Source of the DNA: Amia ocellicauda
Taxonomy: Eukaryota > Chordata > Actinopteri > Amiiformes > Amiidae
DNA: 64,000 bases
Direction: 5' to 3'
NCBI RefSeq assembly: GCF_036373705.1
Contig: NC_089863.1
Location: forward strand, 9,629,357 to 9,693,356
The notes under the pieces were generated by a model. The model was not told where the DNA came from. It saw nothing but the letters and a program-made list of their open reading frames with translations, and ran no database searches. A program made the position numbers and the translations under genes. Positions 27,201-37,757 of the stretch are shown here, in pieces. Numbering within the stretch: position 1 is the stretch's first letter; each line of letters begins with the position of its first letter.

Positions 27201-29750
27201 AATACAGACACTGACTGACTGAACACTACAGCACATTAACACTGCACTGAGAGAGAGGGTTAATGCAGACACACTGACTGACTGAACACTACAGCACATT
27301 AACACTGCACTGAGAGAGAGGGGGTTAATACAGACACTGACTGAACACTACAGCACATTAACACTGCACTGAGAGAGAGAGGGTTAATACAGACACACTG
27401 ACTGACTGAACACTACAGCACATTAACACTGCACTGAGAGAGAGGGTTAATACAGACACACTGACTGACTGAACACTACAGCACATTAACACTGCACTGA
27501 GAGAGAGGGGGTTAATACAGACACTGACTGAACACTACAGCACATTAACACTGCACTGAGAGAGAGAGAGGGTTAATGCAGACACACTGACTGACTGAAC
27601 ACTACAGCACATTAACACTGCACTGAGAGAGAGAGGGTTAATACAGACACACTGACTGACTGAACACTACAGCACATTAACACTGCACTGAGAGAGAGGG
27701 TTAATGCAGACACACTGACTGACTGAACACTACAGCACATTAACACTGCACTGAGAGAGAGGGGGTTAATACAGACACTGACTGAACACTACAGCACATT
27801 AACACTGCACTGAGAGAGAGAGGGTTAATACAGACACACTGACTGACTGAACACTACAGCACATTAACACTGCACTGAGAGAGAGGGTTAATACAGACAC
27901 ACTGACTGACTGAACACTACAGCACATTAACACTGCACTGAGAGAGAGGGGGTTAATACAGACACTGACTGAACACTACAGCACATTAACACTGCACTGA
28001 GAGAGAGAGGGTTAATACAGACACACTGACTGACTGAACACTACAGCACATTAACACTGCACTGAGAGAGAGGGTTAATACAGACACACTGACTGACTGA
28101 ACACTACAGCACATTAACACTGCACTGAGAGAGAGAGGGTTAATACAGACACACTGACTGACTGAACACTACAGCACATTAACACTGCACTGAGAGAGAG
28201 AGGGTTAATACAGACACACTGAACACTACAGCACATTAACACTGCACTGAGAGAGAGAGGGTTAATACAGACACACTGACTGAACACTACAGCACATTAA
28301 CACTGCACTGAGAGAGAGAGGGTTAATACAGACACACTGAACACTACAGCACATTAACACTGCACTGAGAGAGAGAGGGTTAATACAGACACTGACTGAA
28401 CACTACAGCACATTAACACTGCACTGAGAGAGAGAGGGTTAATACAGACACTGACTGAACACTACAGCACATTAACACTGCACTGAGAGAGAGAGGGTTA
28501 ATACAGACACACTGACTGACTGAACACTACAGCACATTAACACTGCACTGAGAGAGAGAGGGTTAATACAGACACACTGAACACTACAGCACATTAACAC
28601 TGCACTGAGAGAGAGGGTTAATACAGACACTGACTGACTGAACACTACAGCACATTAACACTGCACTGAGAGAGAGAGGGTTAATACAGACACACTGACT
28701 GAACACTACAGCACATTAACACTGCACTGAGAGAGAGGGTTAATACAGACACACTGACTGAACACTACAGCACATTAACACTGCACTGAGAGAGAGAGGG
28801 TTAATACAGACACACTGAACACTACAGCACATTAACACTGCACTGAGAGAGAGAGGGTTAATACAGACACACTGAACACTACAGCACATTAACACTGCAC
28901 TGAGAGAGAGAGGGTTAATACAGACACACTGACTGGACACTACAGCACATTAACACTGCACTGAGAGAGAGAGGGTTAATACAGACACACTGACTGAACA
29001 CTACAGCACATTAACACTGCACTGAGAGAGAGAGGGTTAATACAGACACACTGACTGAACACTACAGCACATTAACACTGCACTGAGAGAGAGAGAGGGT
29101 TAATACAGACACACTGACTGAACACTACAGCACATTAACACTGCACTGAGAGAGAGGGTTAATACAGACACACTGACTGACTGAACACTACAGCACATTA
29201 ACACTGCACTGAGAGAGAGAGGGTTAATACAGACACACTGACTGAACACTACAGCACATTAACACTGCACTGAGAGAGAGAGGGTTAATACAGACACACT
29301 GACTGAACACTACAGCACATTAACACTGCACTGAGAGAGAGAAGGTTAATACAGACACACTGAACACTACAGCACATTAACACTGCACTGAGAGAGAGAG
29401 GGTTAATACAGACACACTGACTGGACACTGTTACATTAGAGAACATTATACGATGCAGGAACACAACCACTGAAAGACACAGAGGGGGGCACCAACACAG
29501 AGACACAAAGATAGACAGCGAGACGTGAGACACACTTTAAAACAAAAGAGAGAGAAAGATAAAGCTAAGAAGGAAAATCAGCCAGCCAGCCAGGCACTCG
29601 GTCTCCCTCTCCCTCTCCCTCTCCCTCTCCCTCTCCCTCTCTCCCTCTCTCTCTCTCTAATCCGATCCCCAATGTTTCAGTACCAACTCCCAGCCCGTCC
29701 CTATCGGCGATCGCGGCTCGGTTCTGCTCACCCTCCGGGTCCGAGTCCAT
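24261..29750 (-). CDS. tinf2: TIN2, shelterin hub protein (TERF1-interacting nuclear factor 2), 10 exons
   Basis: TIN2 bridges TRF1, TRF2 and TPP1 in the telomere shelterin complex. Exons in transcript order are 29750-29732, 27047-26845, 26748-26650, 26514-26413, 26300-26190, 26041-25870, 25676-24824, 24672-24602, 24519-24437 and 24362-24261, giving 604 residues in phase. The N-terminal TRFH-like domain (about 7-235) has LDALRLLAPPLRLISAAVWT and LLTYRHTAKLTLGLRAR, aligning with human TIN2. The C-terminus has DDIILDSEDEE and YHRTKYNTFIPTLREFL, matching human LVLDSDEEE and YQKTKFDTLIPTLCEYL. The 853 bp exon encodes a long basic, Arg/Ser-rich linker, so the protein is much longer than human (451). 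The TRF-binding FxLxP motif is not evident. An in-frame ATG 33 bp further upstream (29783) would add 11 residues. Confidence 0.9.
26042..26128 (-). repeat. Single full acceptor-module unit ending a TINF2 intron
   Basis: Read on the minus strand, a complete diverged unit (AGTGCAGTGTTATTGTACTG, TAGTGTCC, CTGTATTAACTCC, CTCTCTCTCAG) ends directly at the TINF2 exon 26041-25870. A single copy here shows that the unit can serve as a normal splice site without tandem expansion. Related 3' ends precede the TINF2 exons that begin at 24362, 24519 and 25676. Confidence 0.8.
27050..29430 (-). repeat. Acceptor minisatellite array B, 2.4 kb, in TINF2 intron 1
   Basis: About 40 copies of the same 55-65 bp unit as array A, in the opposite orientation on the plus strand and hence sense to TINF2. 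On the plus strand the phrases are GAGAGAGAGGGTTAATACAG, ACACACTGACTGAACAC and TACAGCACATTAACACTG. The copy nearest the exon supplies the 3' splice site of the exon 27047-26845. A GGGGG variant recurs near 27320, 27507, 27761 and 27948 (spacings 187, 254 and 187), so blocks of several units have been duplicated together. Confidence 0.95.
29595..29660 (+). repeat. (CTCCCT)n microsatellite near TINF2 exon 1
   Basis: A run of CTCCCT hexamers followed by CT dinucleotides, about 100 bp from the first TINF2 exon, within intron 1. A similar hexamer tract lies at 34225-34320 near the RNF212B 5' end. Confidence 0.85.
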
Positions 29751-30032
29751 CCCGCAGTCCGGGGCTGATACAACACACAACACCGGAAACCTCAGTCTGC
29801 TTTAAATGAGAGCCGCAGCTACCGCGGTTACAACACCAGCACAGCCATTAAAAAACAATACATAAAACGCTATTAAAAATGCATCCGATCATCATGCAAA
29901 TAACATTAACCACGGCGATCGGAATTCACTTTACAAAACTAACAAACACACGAACTGAACTCCCGAACTCCCGCCATCTCCGCCACCGGACATGCACTAG
30001 ATCATGACAACATCCCCTGTATGTGGACCGGT

Positions 30033-30051
30033 GCATGCTGGGTATTGTAGT
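30033..30051 (-). promoter_or_regulatory. ZNF143/STAF-type site in the TINF2-CIDEB promoter region
   Basis: GCATGCTGGGTATTGTAGT is the reverse complement of ACTACAATACCCAGCATGC, an almost perfect ZNF143 consensus. It lies about 280 bp upstream of the TINF2 start codon and 440 bp upstream of CIDEB. It probably drives the housekeeping TINF2 promoter. Confidence 0.75.
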
Positions 30052-30215
30052 CCTGCCTTCCCTTTCCTTCACCGATCAGAACAGACTTCTCTGTGATTTT
30101 GTAGTTGTCTTTGTTAATCCCTAACTGTGTGACAGTCAACAACATTTTCACATATTCCCAACATGACAAGGGCCGTGTGTGTTATTGAAACAATGAGAAA
30201 GAGAACAGAGAGATA

Positions 30216-30263
<48 letters not shown>

Positions 30264-30492
30264 GGAGGGACTTTGCTCAGTCCAATCTCTGCCACACAGA
30301 TAGCTGGGCTAAAGTCCATTTGAACAGAGAAACAAAGAAACAGAGACACAGACACACAGAGAGAAACAGCGAGACACAAATACACAGAGAGAGACATACA
30401 TTCGGAGAGACCGAGACACGGAGACAGAGACGCACAGAGAGGACGGTCAATCAGAAGGACAGGGGAGAGACACGGAGAGAGACTGCTAAGCT

Positions 30493-32809
30493 ATGGAGAA
30501 ACTGTCAGCGACGTCATCATCGCTGATCAGGTGAGACGAACAGTCAGAGATGCTTCTGTCCTGACTCAAACCAACGCAGAAGTCCAGCGACCCCTGACCT
30601 CCCTCTGCCCCCCTGACCCTGTCCATCTCCCTCTATCCTTCTCTGCCTCCCTGTCCCTCTCTGCTTTTCTCTCAATCTTACCTCTCTCTCTCGGTGCAGT
30701 GTTAATATACTGTAGTGTCCAATCAGTCTGTATTAACCCTCTCTCTCTCTCAGGTCGGTCTCTCGGAAGGTATGGGCACCCTCCCAGCGCCCATTCCGGG
30801 TCTGTGCCCATGACCGCGGCACCAAGAAGGGAATAACTGCGTCAACGCTGGAGGAGCTGAAAGAAAGAGTGAGGGAGTGTCAGTGTATCAGTCAGTCAGT
30901 GTTTCAGTCAGAATATCCATGGGTCAATGTATTTGTCAGTCAGTCAGTGTGTCAGTGTGTCAGTCAGTCAGTCAGTCAGTGTGTCAGTCAGAATGTCAGT
31001 GTGTCAGTGTATGTCAGTCAGTCAGTCAGTCATTGTGTCAGTCAGTCAGTGTGTCAGTCATTCAGTCAGTGTGTCAGTCAGAATGTCTGTGTGTCAGTGT
31101 ATTTGTCAGTCAGTCAGTCAGTGTGTCAGTCAGTCAGTGTGTCAGTCATTCAGTCAGTGTGTCAGTCAGAATGTCTGTGTGTCAGTGTATTTGTCAGTCA
31201 GTCAGTCAGTGTGTCAGTCAGTCAGTGTGTCAGTCAGTCAGAGAGTCAGTCAGTGTGTCAGTCAGTCAGTGTGTCAGTCAGTCAGTCAGTGTGTCAGTCA
31301 GAATGTCTGTGTGTCAGTGTATGTCAGTCAGTCAGTCATTCAGTCAGTCAGAATGTCTCTCAGTGTATTTGTCAGTCAGTATGTCTGTGTCAGTGTATTT
31401 GTCAGTCAGTCAGTGTCAGTCAGTCAGTCAGTCAGTGTGTCAGTCAGAATGTCAGTGTGTCAGTGTATGTCAGTCAGTCAGTCAGTCATTGTGTCAGTCA
31501 GTCAGTGTGTCAGTCATTCAGTCAGTGTGTCAGTCAGAATGTCTGTGTGTCAGTGTATTTGTCAGTCAGTCAGTCAGTGTGTCAGTCAGTCAGTGTGTCA
31601 GTCAGTCAGAGAGTCAGTCAGTGTGTCAGTCAGTCAGTGTGTCAGTCAGTCAGTCAGTGTGTCAGTCAGAATGTCTGTGTGTCAGTGTATGTCAGTCAGT
31701 CAGTCATTCAGTCAGTCAGAATATCTCTCAGTGTATTTGTCAGTCAGTATGTCTGTGTCAGTGTATTTGTCAGTCAGTCAGTGTCAGTCAGTCAGTCAGT
31801 CAGTGTGTCAGTCAGAATGTCTGTGTGTCAGTGTATTTGTCAGTCAGTCAGTCTGTCAGTAAGTCAGTGAATGTTTCAGTCACTCAGTTTCAGTCAGAAT
31901 ATCCATGTGTCAGTCAGTCAGTCATTCAGTCAGTCAGTGTGTCACTCAGTGTATCAGTGTACTAACCCATGTGTCTGTGTCCAGGCGGCACTGGCCCTGT
32001 GTCTGTGTGTCTCCGCAGTGCTCAGTGTGGTGTGCGAGGAGGACGGGACAGGCGTAGACTGTGATGACTTCCTGTTCTCACTGAGTGATGGCACCACGCT
32101 CATGGTCCTGGAGCCTGGCCAGAACTGGACCCCCAACACGGTAAGAGCAACACACTGACTGACTCACTGACTGACTGACTGACTGACACACTTACTGAAG
32201 ACTGACACACTGACTGACAGAGAGACACTGACTGACACACTGAGGCACTGACTGACTGACTGACACACTGACTAACTGACTGGCACACTGACTGACACAT
32301 GGTCTCTCATTTTCATTCTCTCTCAGAAGGGCGGTCTCTCGTTTGCCTCCTCCAATCAAAAGCGCCGGAACACAAAGGACATTGCGAGTGTGACCTTTGA
32401 CCTGTATCGCATGTCGCCACGGGACGTATTTGGCAGCCTGTCTGTGCGTGCCACCTTCCAGGGCCTGTACTCTGTCAGCGCACACTTCCAGTGCTTGGGG
32501 CCCAAGAAAGTGCTGAGGTGAGTGTGTGTGTGTGTGTGTGTGTGTCTGATTGTTAAAGACCATCGGGCAGTGTGACCGTGTGTCTGTCCACCTCTCGGTT
32601 TTGTGTCCAGTCAGTATGTCTGTATTGATAGCCCTCTGTCTCTCTCTCCCAGGGAGGTTCTCCGTGTCTGCTCCTCTCTCCTCCAGGCTATGGGTCACCT
32701 GTTGATGACATCAGCCGCCCTGATTCGCCGGGTCATTGAGGGAGCTGACCACTGGCAGCCCACCTACGCCCCACCCAGCCCCACCCACACGAGGGAATAT
32801 TGGAACTGA
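30493..32809 (+). CDS. cideb: CIDEB, lipid-droplet protein of the CIDE family, 5 exons
   Basis: CIDE proteins sit at lipid-droplet contact sites and at the ER and drive droplet fusion and lipid transfer. CIDEB acts in liver and gut, including VLDL lipidation. Exons are 30493-30530, 30754-30868, 31985-32140, 32327-32517 and 32653-32809, giving 218 residues (human 219 from memory). The CIDE-N domain (about 25-105) has QRPFRVCAHDRGTKKGITA, EEDGTGVDCDDF and LMVLEPGQNW. The CIDE-C domain has KDIASVTFDLYRMSPRDVFG and LGPKKVLREVLR. Intron 2 (1.1 kb) is a GTCA minisatellite. Introns 1 and 4 end in the acceptor module. Polyadenylation signals AATAAA lie at 32895-32900 and 32927-32932. CIDEB rather than CIDEA or CIDEC is supported by the neighbouring TINF2 and DHRS1. 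Confidence 0.94.
30692..30753 (+). repeat. Single full acceptor-module unit ending CIDEB intron 1
   Basis: One complete unit: CGGTGCAGTGTTAATATACTG, TAGTGTCCAATCAG, TCTGTATTAACC and CTCTCTCTCTCAG. It ends exactly at the CIDEB exon at 30754. It is unexpanded and in sense orientation. Confidence 0.85.
30872..31965 (+). repeat. GTCA minisatellite, 1.1 kb, in CIDEB intron 2
   Basis: Built from GTCAGTCAGTGTGTCAGTCA and CAGAATGTCTGTGTGTCAGT phrases. A block of roughly 455 bp beginning near 30979 recurs almost unchanged from about 31434, so the array has a higher-order repeat. All three forward frames stay open for more than 300 codons because the tetranucleotide avoids stops in every frame. These frames are not genes. 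Confidence 0.9.
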
Positions 32810-32874
32810 AGCAACCAATGGGATAGCCATCCTATCTGACCCCACCCCCAAAGCTTATCAGTGTCAAAGACTGC

Positions 32875-32925
32875 AAATCTGATGTAATAATAGCAATAAA
32901 GATAATATTAGAATTTAAATTATCT
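32875..32925 (+). repeat. 51 bp segment shared by the CIDEB and RNF212B 3' ends (copy 1)
   Basis: AAATCTGATGTAATAATAGC onward to ATTTAAATTATCT closely matches 37031-37081, about 43 of 51 positions by eye. In CIDEB it contains the polyadenylation signal AATAAA. In RNF212B the same spot reads AATGAA. Confidence 0.75.
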
Positions 32926-33154
32926 CAATAAACTTCGTCTGCATGTCTCATTACTTTTTGCATTACATATTATTGGATATGTATTTTTTGTGGTAGTATG
33001 CAGATGAACACCAGTGATCATTTGTAATTTAATTAGTAGTACAATTTAGGTCAGGAGTAGTTGCATCAGTCTGTAAAAGTAAGTAGGATAGTAGCCGTAG
33101 TGTAATAGCAGTTATATTCATAGTAGCATGTAAGTACTTTATATTTATTATTAT

Positions 33155-33475
33155 TATCCATCCATTTTCGAAACCGCTTATCCTGGTGAGGGTCGTGGGG
33201 AAGCCGGATCCAGTAGGCATAGGCAGGCATAGAGCGCAAGTCAGGAATACACCCAGGACGGTAAGCCAGTCCATCACTGGGCAACACACACACACACAGG
33301 GCAATGTAGAGAGACTAATCAACCTAACCCGCATGTCTTTGAGCGGTGGAAGGAAATCAGAGCGCCTGGAGAAAACCCATGCAGACACGGGGAGAACATG
33401 CAAACTCCACACAGATAGGACTCGAACCTGGGACCCTGGAGCTGTGAGGCAGTAGTGTTAACCATGCCACCCATT
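33155..33475 (-). mobile_element. tRNA-headed fish SINE
   Basis: On the plus strand the body includes GGAGAACATGCAAACTCC and AACCCGCATGTCTTTGAG, phrases found in a very common fish interspersed repeat. The end, read on the minus strand, has GTTAACACTACTGCCTCAC and the B-box-like GGTTCGAGTCC, a tRNA-like head. The SINE family name is not settled here. It lies between CIDEB and RNF212B and is followed by an (ATT)n tract. Confidence 0.65.
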
Positions 33476-33477
33476 AC

Positions 33478-33521
<44 letters not shown>
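33476..33521 (+). repeat. (ATT)n microsatellite
   Basis: About 14 ATT units directly after the SINE head. Confidence 0.9.
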
Positions 33522-33522
<1 letters not shown>

Positions 33523-33649
33523 GTGATCATAAAGTGGAAATAGCCCAAAGAGAAATGAAGCTGTTTTTACATCATGACCCCTTTATAATATGCAAATATT
33601 ATAAGAAAATGGAAGAAAAAAAAAAGTTTGTAAAACTGGTTAAAATTTT

Positions 33650-33838
33650 GTACAGTGTACCATTTTAAAAATATGGTACAATTTAGTGCGATGTATCATG
33701 GTAAAAAAGTGGTAAAATGTAGTGTGATGTATCATAGTAAAAATATGGTGAAGTGTAGTGTGAGGTAGCATGGTTCTAATGTGGTAAAATGTTGTGCAAT
33801 GTTCTAGCATAGTAAAAATATGGTAAAGTGTAGTAAAC
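33650..33838 (+). repeat. AT-rich minisatellite of about 37 bp units upstream of RNF212B
   Basis: Five degenerate copies of a unit close to GTAAAAATATGGTAAAATG followed by TAGTGTGATGTATCATA. It is unrelated to the acceptor repeat family. Confidence 0.75.
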
Positions 33839-34102
33839 TTACAAACACAGCGGCGCTGTCCCCTGTGAACTCCTGAGCACGGGGTCCGTCCCCAATCTGA
33901 CCCGGGTGAGTTGAAGGAAACTAGAAATACAACAATTAAAATAACGATATGAGCGCTTTTCACAGCTGCACAGCAAAGCGACACGCCCGGGCCCACAGAT
34001 GCTCTGATATCCCTCCGTATCCGGGCTGCGTGAACCACATCTCCAACACGCTGTGTTGGCGTACCAGACTAACAGCGCATTGGGGAGCTGGTCTATTCCC
34101 AC

Positions 34103-34115
34103 CCAAGATGGCGGC
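34103..34115 (+). promoter_or_regulatory. YY1-type promoter motif at the RNF212B 5' end
   Basis: CCAAGATGGCGGC is a perfect YY1 promoter motif. A splice donor CCCCGG/GTGAGC follows at 34152 and a second candidate GGGAAG/GTGAGT at 34210. This is probably the first exon, non-coding or adding a short N-terminal peptide. Confidence 0.6.
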
Positions 34116-34514
34116 CCGATCTCCCGCTGTGCCGCGCAGGAAAGGCCCCGGGTGAGCCCGTGCGCGAGGCGAGCCCGGCCGCGGGGAGCAGTTGGGTTTT
34201 GGGCGGGAAGGTGAGTGTGAGCGGCCTCTCCCTCTCCCTCTCCCTCTCCTTCTCCCTCTCCCTCTCCCTCTCCTTCTCCCTCTCCCTCTCCCTCTCCTTC
34301 TCCCTCTCCTTCTATCTCCCTTTACCTCGGTTTCTCTCTCTCTGAGTTATACGCCATTGTATCAGTTCCAGTACCGCTGTTTTTCCAAGTTACCGACAAC
34401 GTTTTCAGTCCGCTGAGTCGCTCACTCCTTCGGTACATTTAGCCGACATGAATTATCTATTTTTTTCATAATTAATTTGGTATTTAAACGTGTACAGCAG
34501 CAGCAGGCGGGGGG

Positions 34515-36974
34515 ATGGACTGGCTGCACTGTAACCGCTGTTTCCGCACCGAGGCGGCCCGGCTGTGTGTGTCCAGCTGCGGCCACACCTGCTGCCAGAG
34601 CTGCGCCAGCCCAGGTACACGGCGCGCCTGCGCACTGGCACACACAGGACAGCCACACAAAGAGGGAGCACTGACTGTCTGTCTGTCTGTCTGTCTGTAG
34701 AGAAGTGCGGAGTGTGTGGCGCTCCCTGCAAATACCTCCTGCTGTCTGACAAGGTGAGATCAGCAACACTACTAGCACTCTACTGTTATCATTATTATTA
34801 TTGTTATCATCATCATTATTATTATGATCATTATTTGTTTACCCCTCTCTCTCTCATTCAGATGAAGGCCCAGGAGCAGGTGTATTTCAGGGACACAGTG
34901 GAGCTGACCCAGAATCGCCTGGAGCACCTCACCCAGGTCACTGTCTCTGTGTCTCTGTCTCTCTCTATGATTGTCTCTCTGCCCTGTCTCTGTCTCTGTC
35001 TCTTTCTCTCTGACCCCGTCTCTCTGTCTCTGTGTCTTTAGCTCTGTCTGTGACTCTGTCTCTCTGCCTCTCTCTCTCTGACGCTCTGTCTCTGTGTCTT
35101 TAGCTCAGTCTCTCTTCCTCTGTCATCTCTGTTCCTGCCTGTCTGTTTCTGTCAGCCTGTGTATGTCTTTCTGTTTTGACAGTCTATCTAATACGCTCAG
35201 TCTATCTTTCCCTACCTATATGTCTCTGTCTGTTGTCTGTCTGTCTAGGCAGCTGTGTCCCTCTATCTACCAAAATAACGGAACAAGTCCTGGTTTATAA
35301 TACGTCATTCTCACCCCCGTTGGCTCCCTCCTCTCCCTGTCTCTCAGATCTCTCTCTTCCAGAAGACGCAGATGGTGAGAGTTCTGTCGTTTTTCAAGCG
35401 CAAGTCTTCCGAGCTGGAAAGGAGGCTGGAGGAGGTGTGTAAGGCCAGTCATAGGTGAGAGGAACTGGACTGCGACTCTCCGACTCTCTCTCTTCTCTCT
35501 GTCTCTCAGTGCAGTGTTAATGTCCAGTCAGTCAGTGTGTCAGTTTCTCTCTCCCTCTCTCTCAGGGAGATTTCTGAGCTCAGGAAGGAGAACTCAGAGT
35601 TGAAGAGGCTCCTTTCTCAGAGGGGGGTGAGAATAGAATAAAGTCTGCAGCTTACACGCCCCCCATCCCCGTGCTGTGCTAATGTACTGTACTGTCCAGT
35701 CAGTGTGTCAGTGTCTCAGTGTGGCATCAGTGTGTCAGTTAGTCAGTCAGTGTGTCAGTGTATGAAATCTCTCTCTTGCTCTCTCAGGCATCACCTGGAC
35801 CTTTACAATCAAACAGGTGAGAGACACTAAAAAGTACAGCAATCATGACCGATGATCTCGCTGCTGCTGCTGATGATGATGATGATTAACACCTGTTTGT
35901 GTTGAAGGTGTGACCAGCAGTCACGCCCCGTGGCCATAACCTCGCCAGGTAACTCGCCCCGGTGCAGCGCTGTGTTAGTATGAGCGACAGGCCTTGTGCC
36001 GGACGTACGAGTATTCCAGTAGTAGTTGGGTTGTGTATCTGTTGTCACTGTAGCCATTTCAGTGACTGCAGCGGCCACTCTCTCTCTTTCAGTTACCCCC
36101 AGGCAGAGCAGCTGCCCAGTCAGGTAAGAGAGAGAGACTCAGTCCGGTATCAGGGTCCCCGGTGACCCCAGCTCCAGTCCATGGGATCAGAGGTCAGAGG
36201 CGGTGAGTGATTCGGCTCCTCTTCTCTTCCAGCCGGTCCAACTCCATCGAGTCCCTGGAGAGATACAGGGCGACACGTTCTGCACACACTGTGAGTCTCC
36301 TTCTCTCCCTCTCTCTCTCTCTGTACTGTGTGTTTATTAACCCTCTTCCTCCCTCCCTCCCTCCCTCTCTCTCCCAGACTCCTGCCTTCAACATCAGTCT
36401 CTCCAGGCACAGCACCCCCACGGAGCCCGCCTTCAGTGAGTACGGCACAGGCACGTAAAGACAAAGAGTGTAGTTGAGTGTAGTGCCGTACTGTTGACCT
36501 GTGTGTGTTCTGTCTCCGGCACAGGGACGCCCAATAACTCGGCTGTCAGCGGAGTAGTGTACAGGTACGCCCCCTATCTCTCTCACTGCGGTACCGCCAC
36601 TACACGCCACTGTTACACCAGCCCAACCCCCGCCGGTGCCACAGTGTCAGTCAGGCCCACAGACACGTCTAGAGGAATTACTTACAGTACTGCTCTCTAA
36701 ACAACCTGAATGTAACTGTAAGAGCATTCCCTCTCTCCCTCTCTCTCTCAGGTCCGTCTCTCTCACTCCCAGTGCGTTCCAGATCGGCCCTCTCTTGGGA
36801 CTGCAGTCTCCGGTCCTCAGGGGAGCGACCCGATCAGCGCCCAGCTCTCACTATACACGTAAGCCGCCCCCTCTGTCCCATCGATCCGACAGTTGCACGC
36901 TGTTGATGACGCGCCTCGCCCTTTGACCTGGCGCTGTGGTTTGTGTTCCAGGAGACACCCCAGTGTACAACTGA
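34515..36974 (+). CDS. rnf212b: RNF212B, meiotic RING-finger protein, 13 exons
   Basis: RNF212B is a Zip3-type RING E3 that marks recombination sites for meiotic crossing over. Exons are 34515-34614, 34701-34753, 34862-34936, 35348-35454, 35566-35626, 35788-35816, 35908-35948, 36093-36123, 36233-36290, 36378-36435, 36525-36564, 36752-36858 and 36952-36974, giving 260 residues in phase. The start MDWLHCNRCF matches the human MDWFHCNQCF. Cysteines of CNRC, CGHTCCQSC, KCGVCG and C form the RING (about 6-43). A coiled coil follows (LERRLEEVCKASHREISELR). The tail is Ser/Pro/Thr-rich (VAITSPVTPRQSS, RSNSIESLERYRA), as in human. It lies beside HOMEZ, as I recall it does in human. An upstream exon at 34108 could be joined to it but is treated as non-coding here. 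Confidence 0.88.
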
Positions 36975-37030
36975 GACCCCACAGACAGTCGGGCAGGAAG
37001 GGAGAGAGACGCAACCCTGCAGATCTGATT

Positions 37031-37081
37031 AAATCTGATGTAGTAATAACAATGAAGATAGTTCTAGAATTTAAACGATCT
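37031..37081 (+). repeat. 51 bp segment shared by the CIDEB and RNF212B 3' ends (copy 2)
   Basis: AAATCTGATGTAGTAATAAC to ATTTAAACGATCT, beginning about 56 bp after the RNF212B stop codon. It is the counterpart of 32875-32925 in CIDEB. Confidence 0.75.
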
Positions 37082-37109
37082 GGATATTCCCATTGTATGT
37101 CCACACACT

Positions 37110-37725
37110 CCCTCCCTCGGTCCCTCCTGCCCTCTGTCACTCCCTCCCTTACTCCTTCACCCTCTCCCTCTCATTCCATCTCCCTCCCCTTCATTCTCAC
37201 TCCCTCCCTCCTTCTCCCTCCCTCCCCATTCTCATTCCATCTCTCCCTCCTCTTCATTCTCACTCCCTTATTCTCACTCCATCCCTCATTCCATCTCTTC
37301 CTCCCCTTCATTCTCACTCCATCCCTCCTTATCCCTCCCTCCCCCTCATTCTCACTCCATCTCTCCTTCCCCTTGATTCTCCCTCCCTCTCCCTCCTCAT
37401 TCTCTCCATCCCTCCCTCCCCTTCTCCCTCATTCCATCTCTCCTTCCTCTTCATTCTCACTCTATCCCTCCCTCCCCTTTATTCTCACTCCATCCCTCCT
37501 TATCCCTCCCTCCCCCTCCCCCTCATTCTCACTCCATCTCTCCTTCCCCTTGATTCTCCCTCCCTCTCCCTCCTCATTCTCTCCATCCCTCCTTCTTCCT
37601 CCCTCCCTCCCTCCCTCCCCTTCTCCCTCATTCCATCTCTCCTTCCTCTTCATTCTCACTCTATCCCTCCCTCCCCTTTATTCTCACTCTATCCCTCTCT
37701 CCCCCTCCTCTTCACTCCTGACCCC
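37110..37725 (+). repeat. CTCCCTCC/TTCATTCTCACTCCATC minisatellite after RNF212B
   Basis: Pyrimidine-only tandem repeat of roughly 30-60 bp units. A block near 37320-37470 (starting TCCATCCCTCCTTATCCC) is repeated at about 37485-37680, so there is a larger period of about 170 bp. It separates the convergent RNF212B and HOMEZ 3' ends. Confidence 0.85.
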
Positions 37726-37757
37726 ACAGAGCAGACAGCAGTAAGCAGTTGGTTCAG

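Noticed and set aside
30869-31965. Three overlapping open frames of 311 to 362 residues
   Set aside because: They are translations of a GTCA minisatellite in CIDEB intron 2, present in all frames and repetitive in sequence.
34108-34152. Alternative RNF212B start encoding MAARSPAVPRRKGPG
   Set aside because: The ATG is part of a YY1 promoter motif, and the start at 34515 (MDWLHCNRCF) matches the known RNF212B N-terminus. A coding use cannot be excluded.
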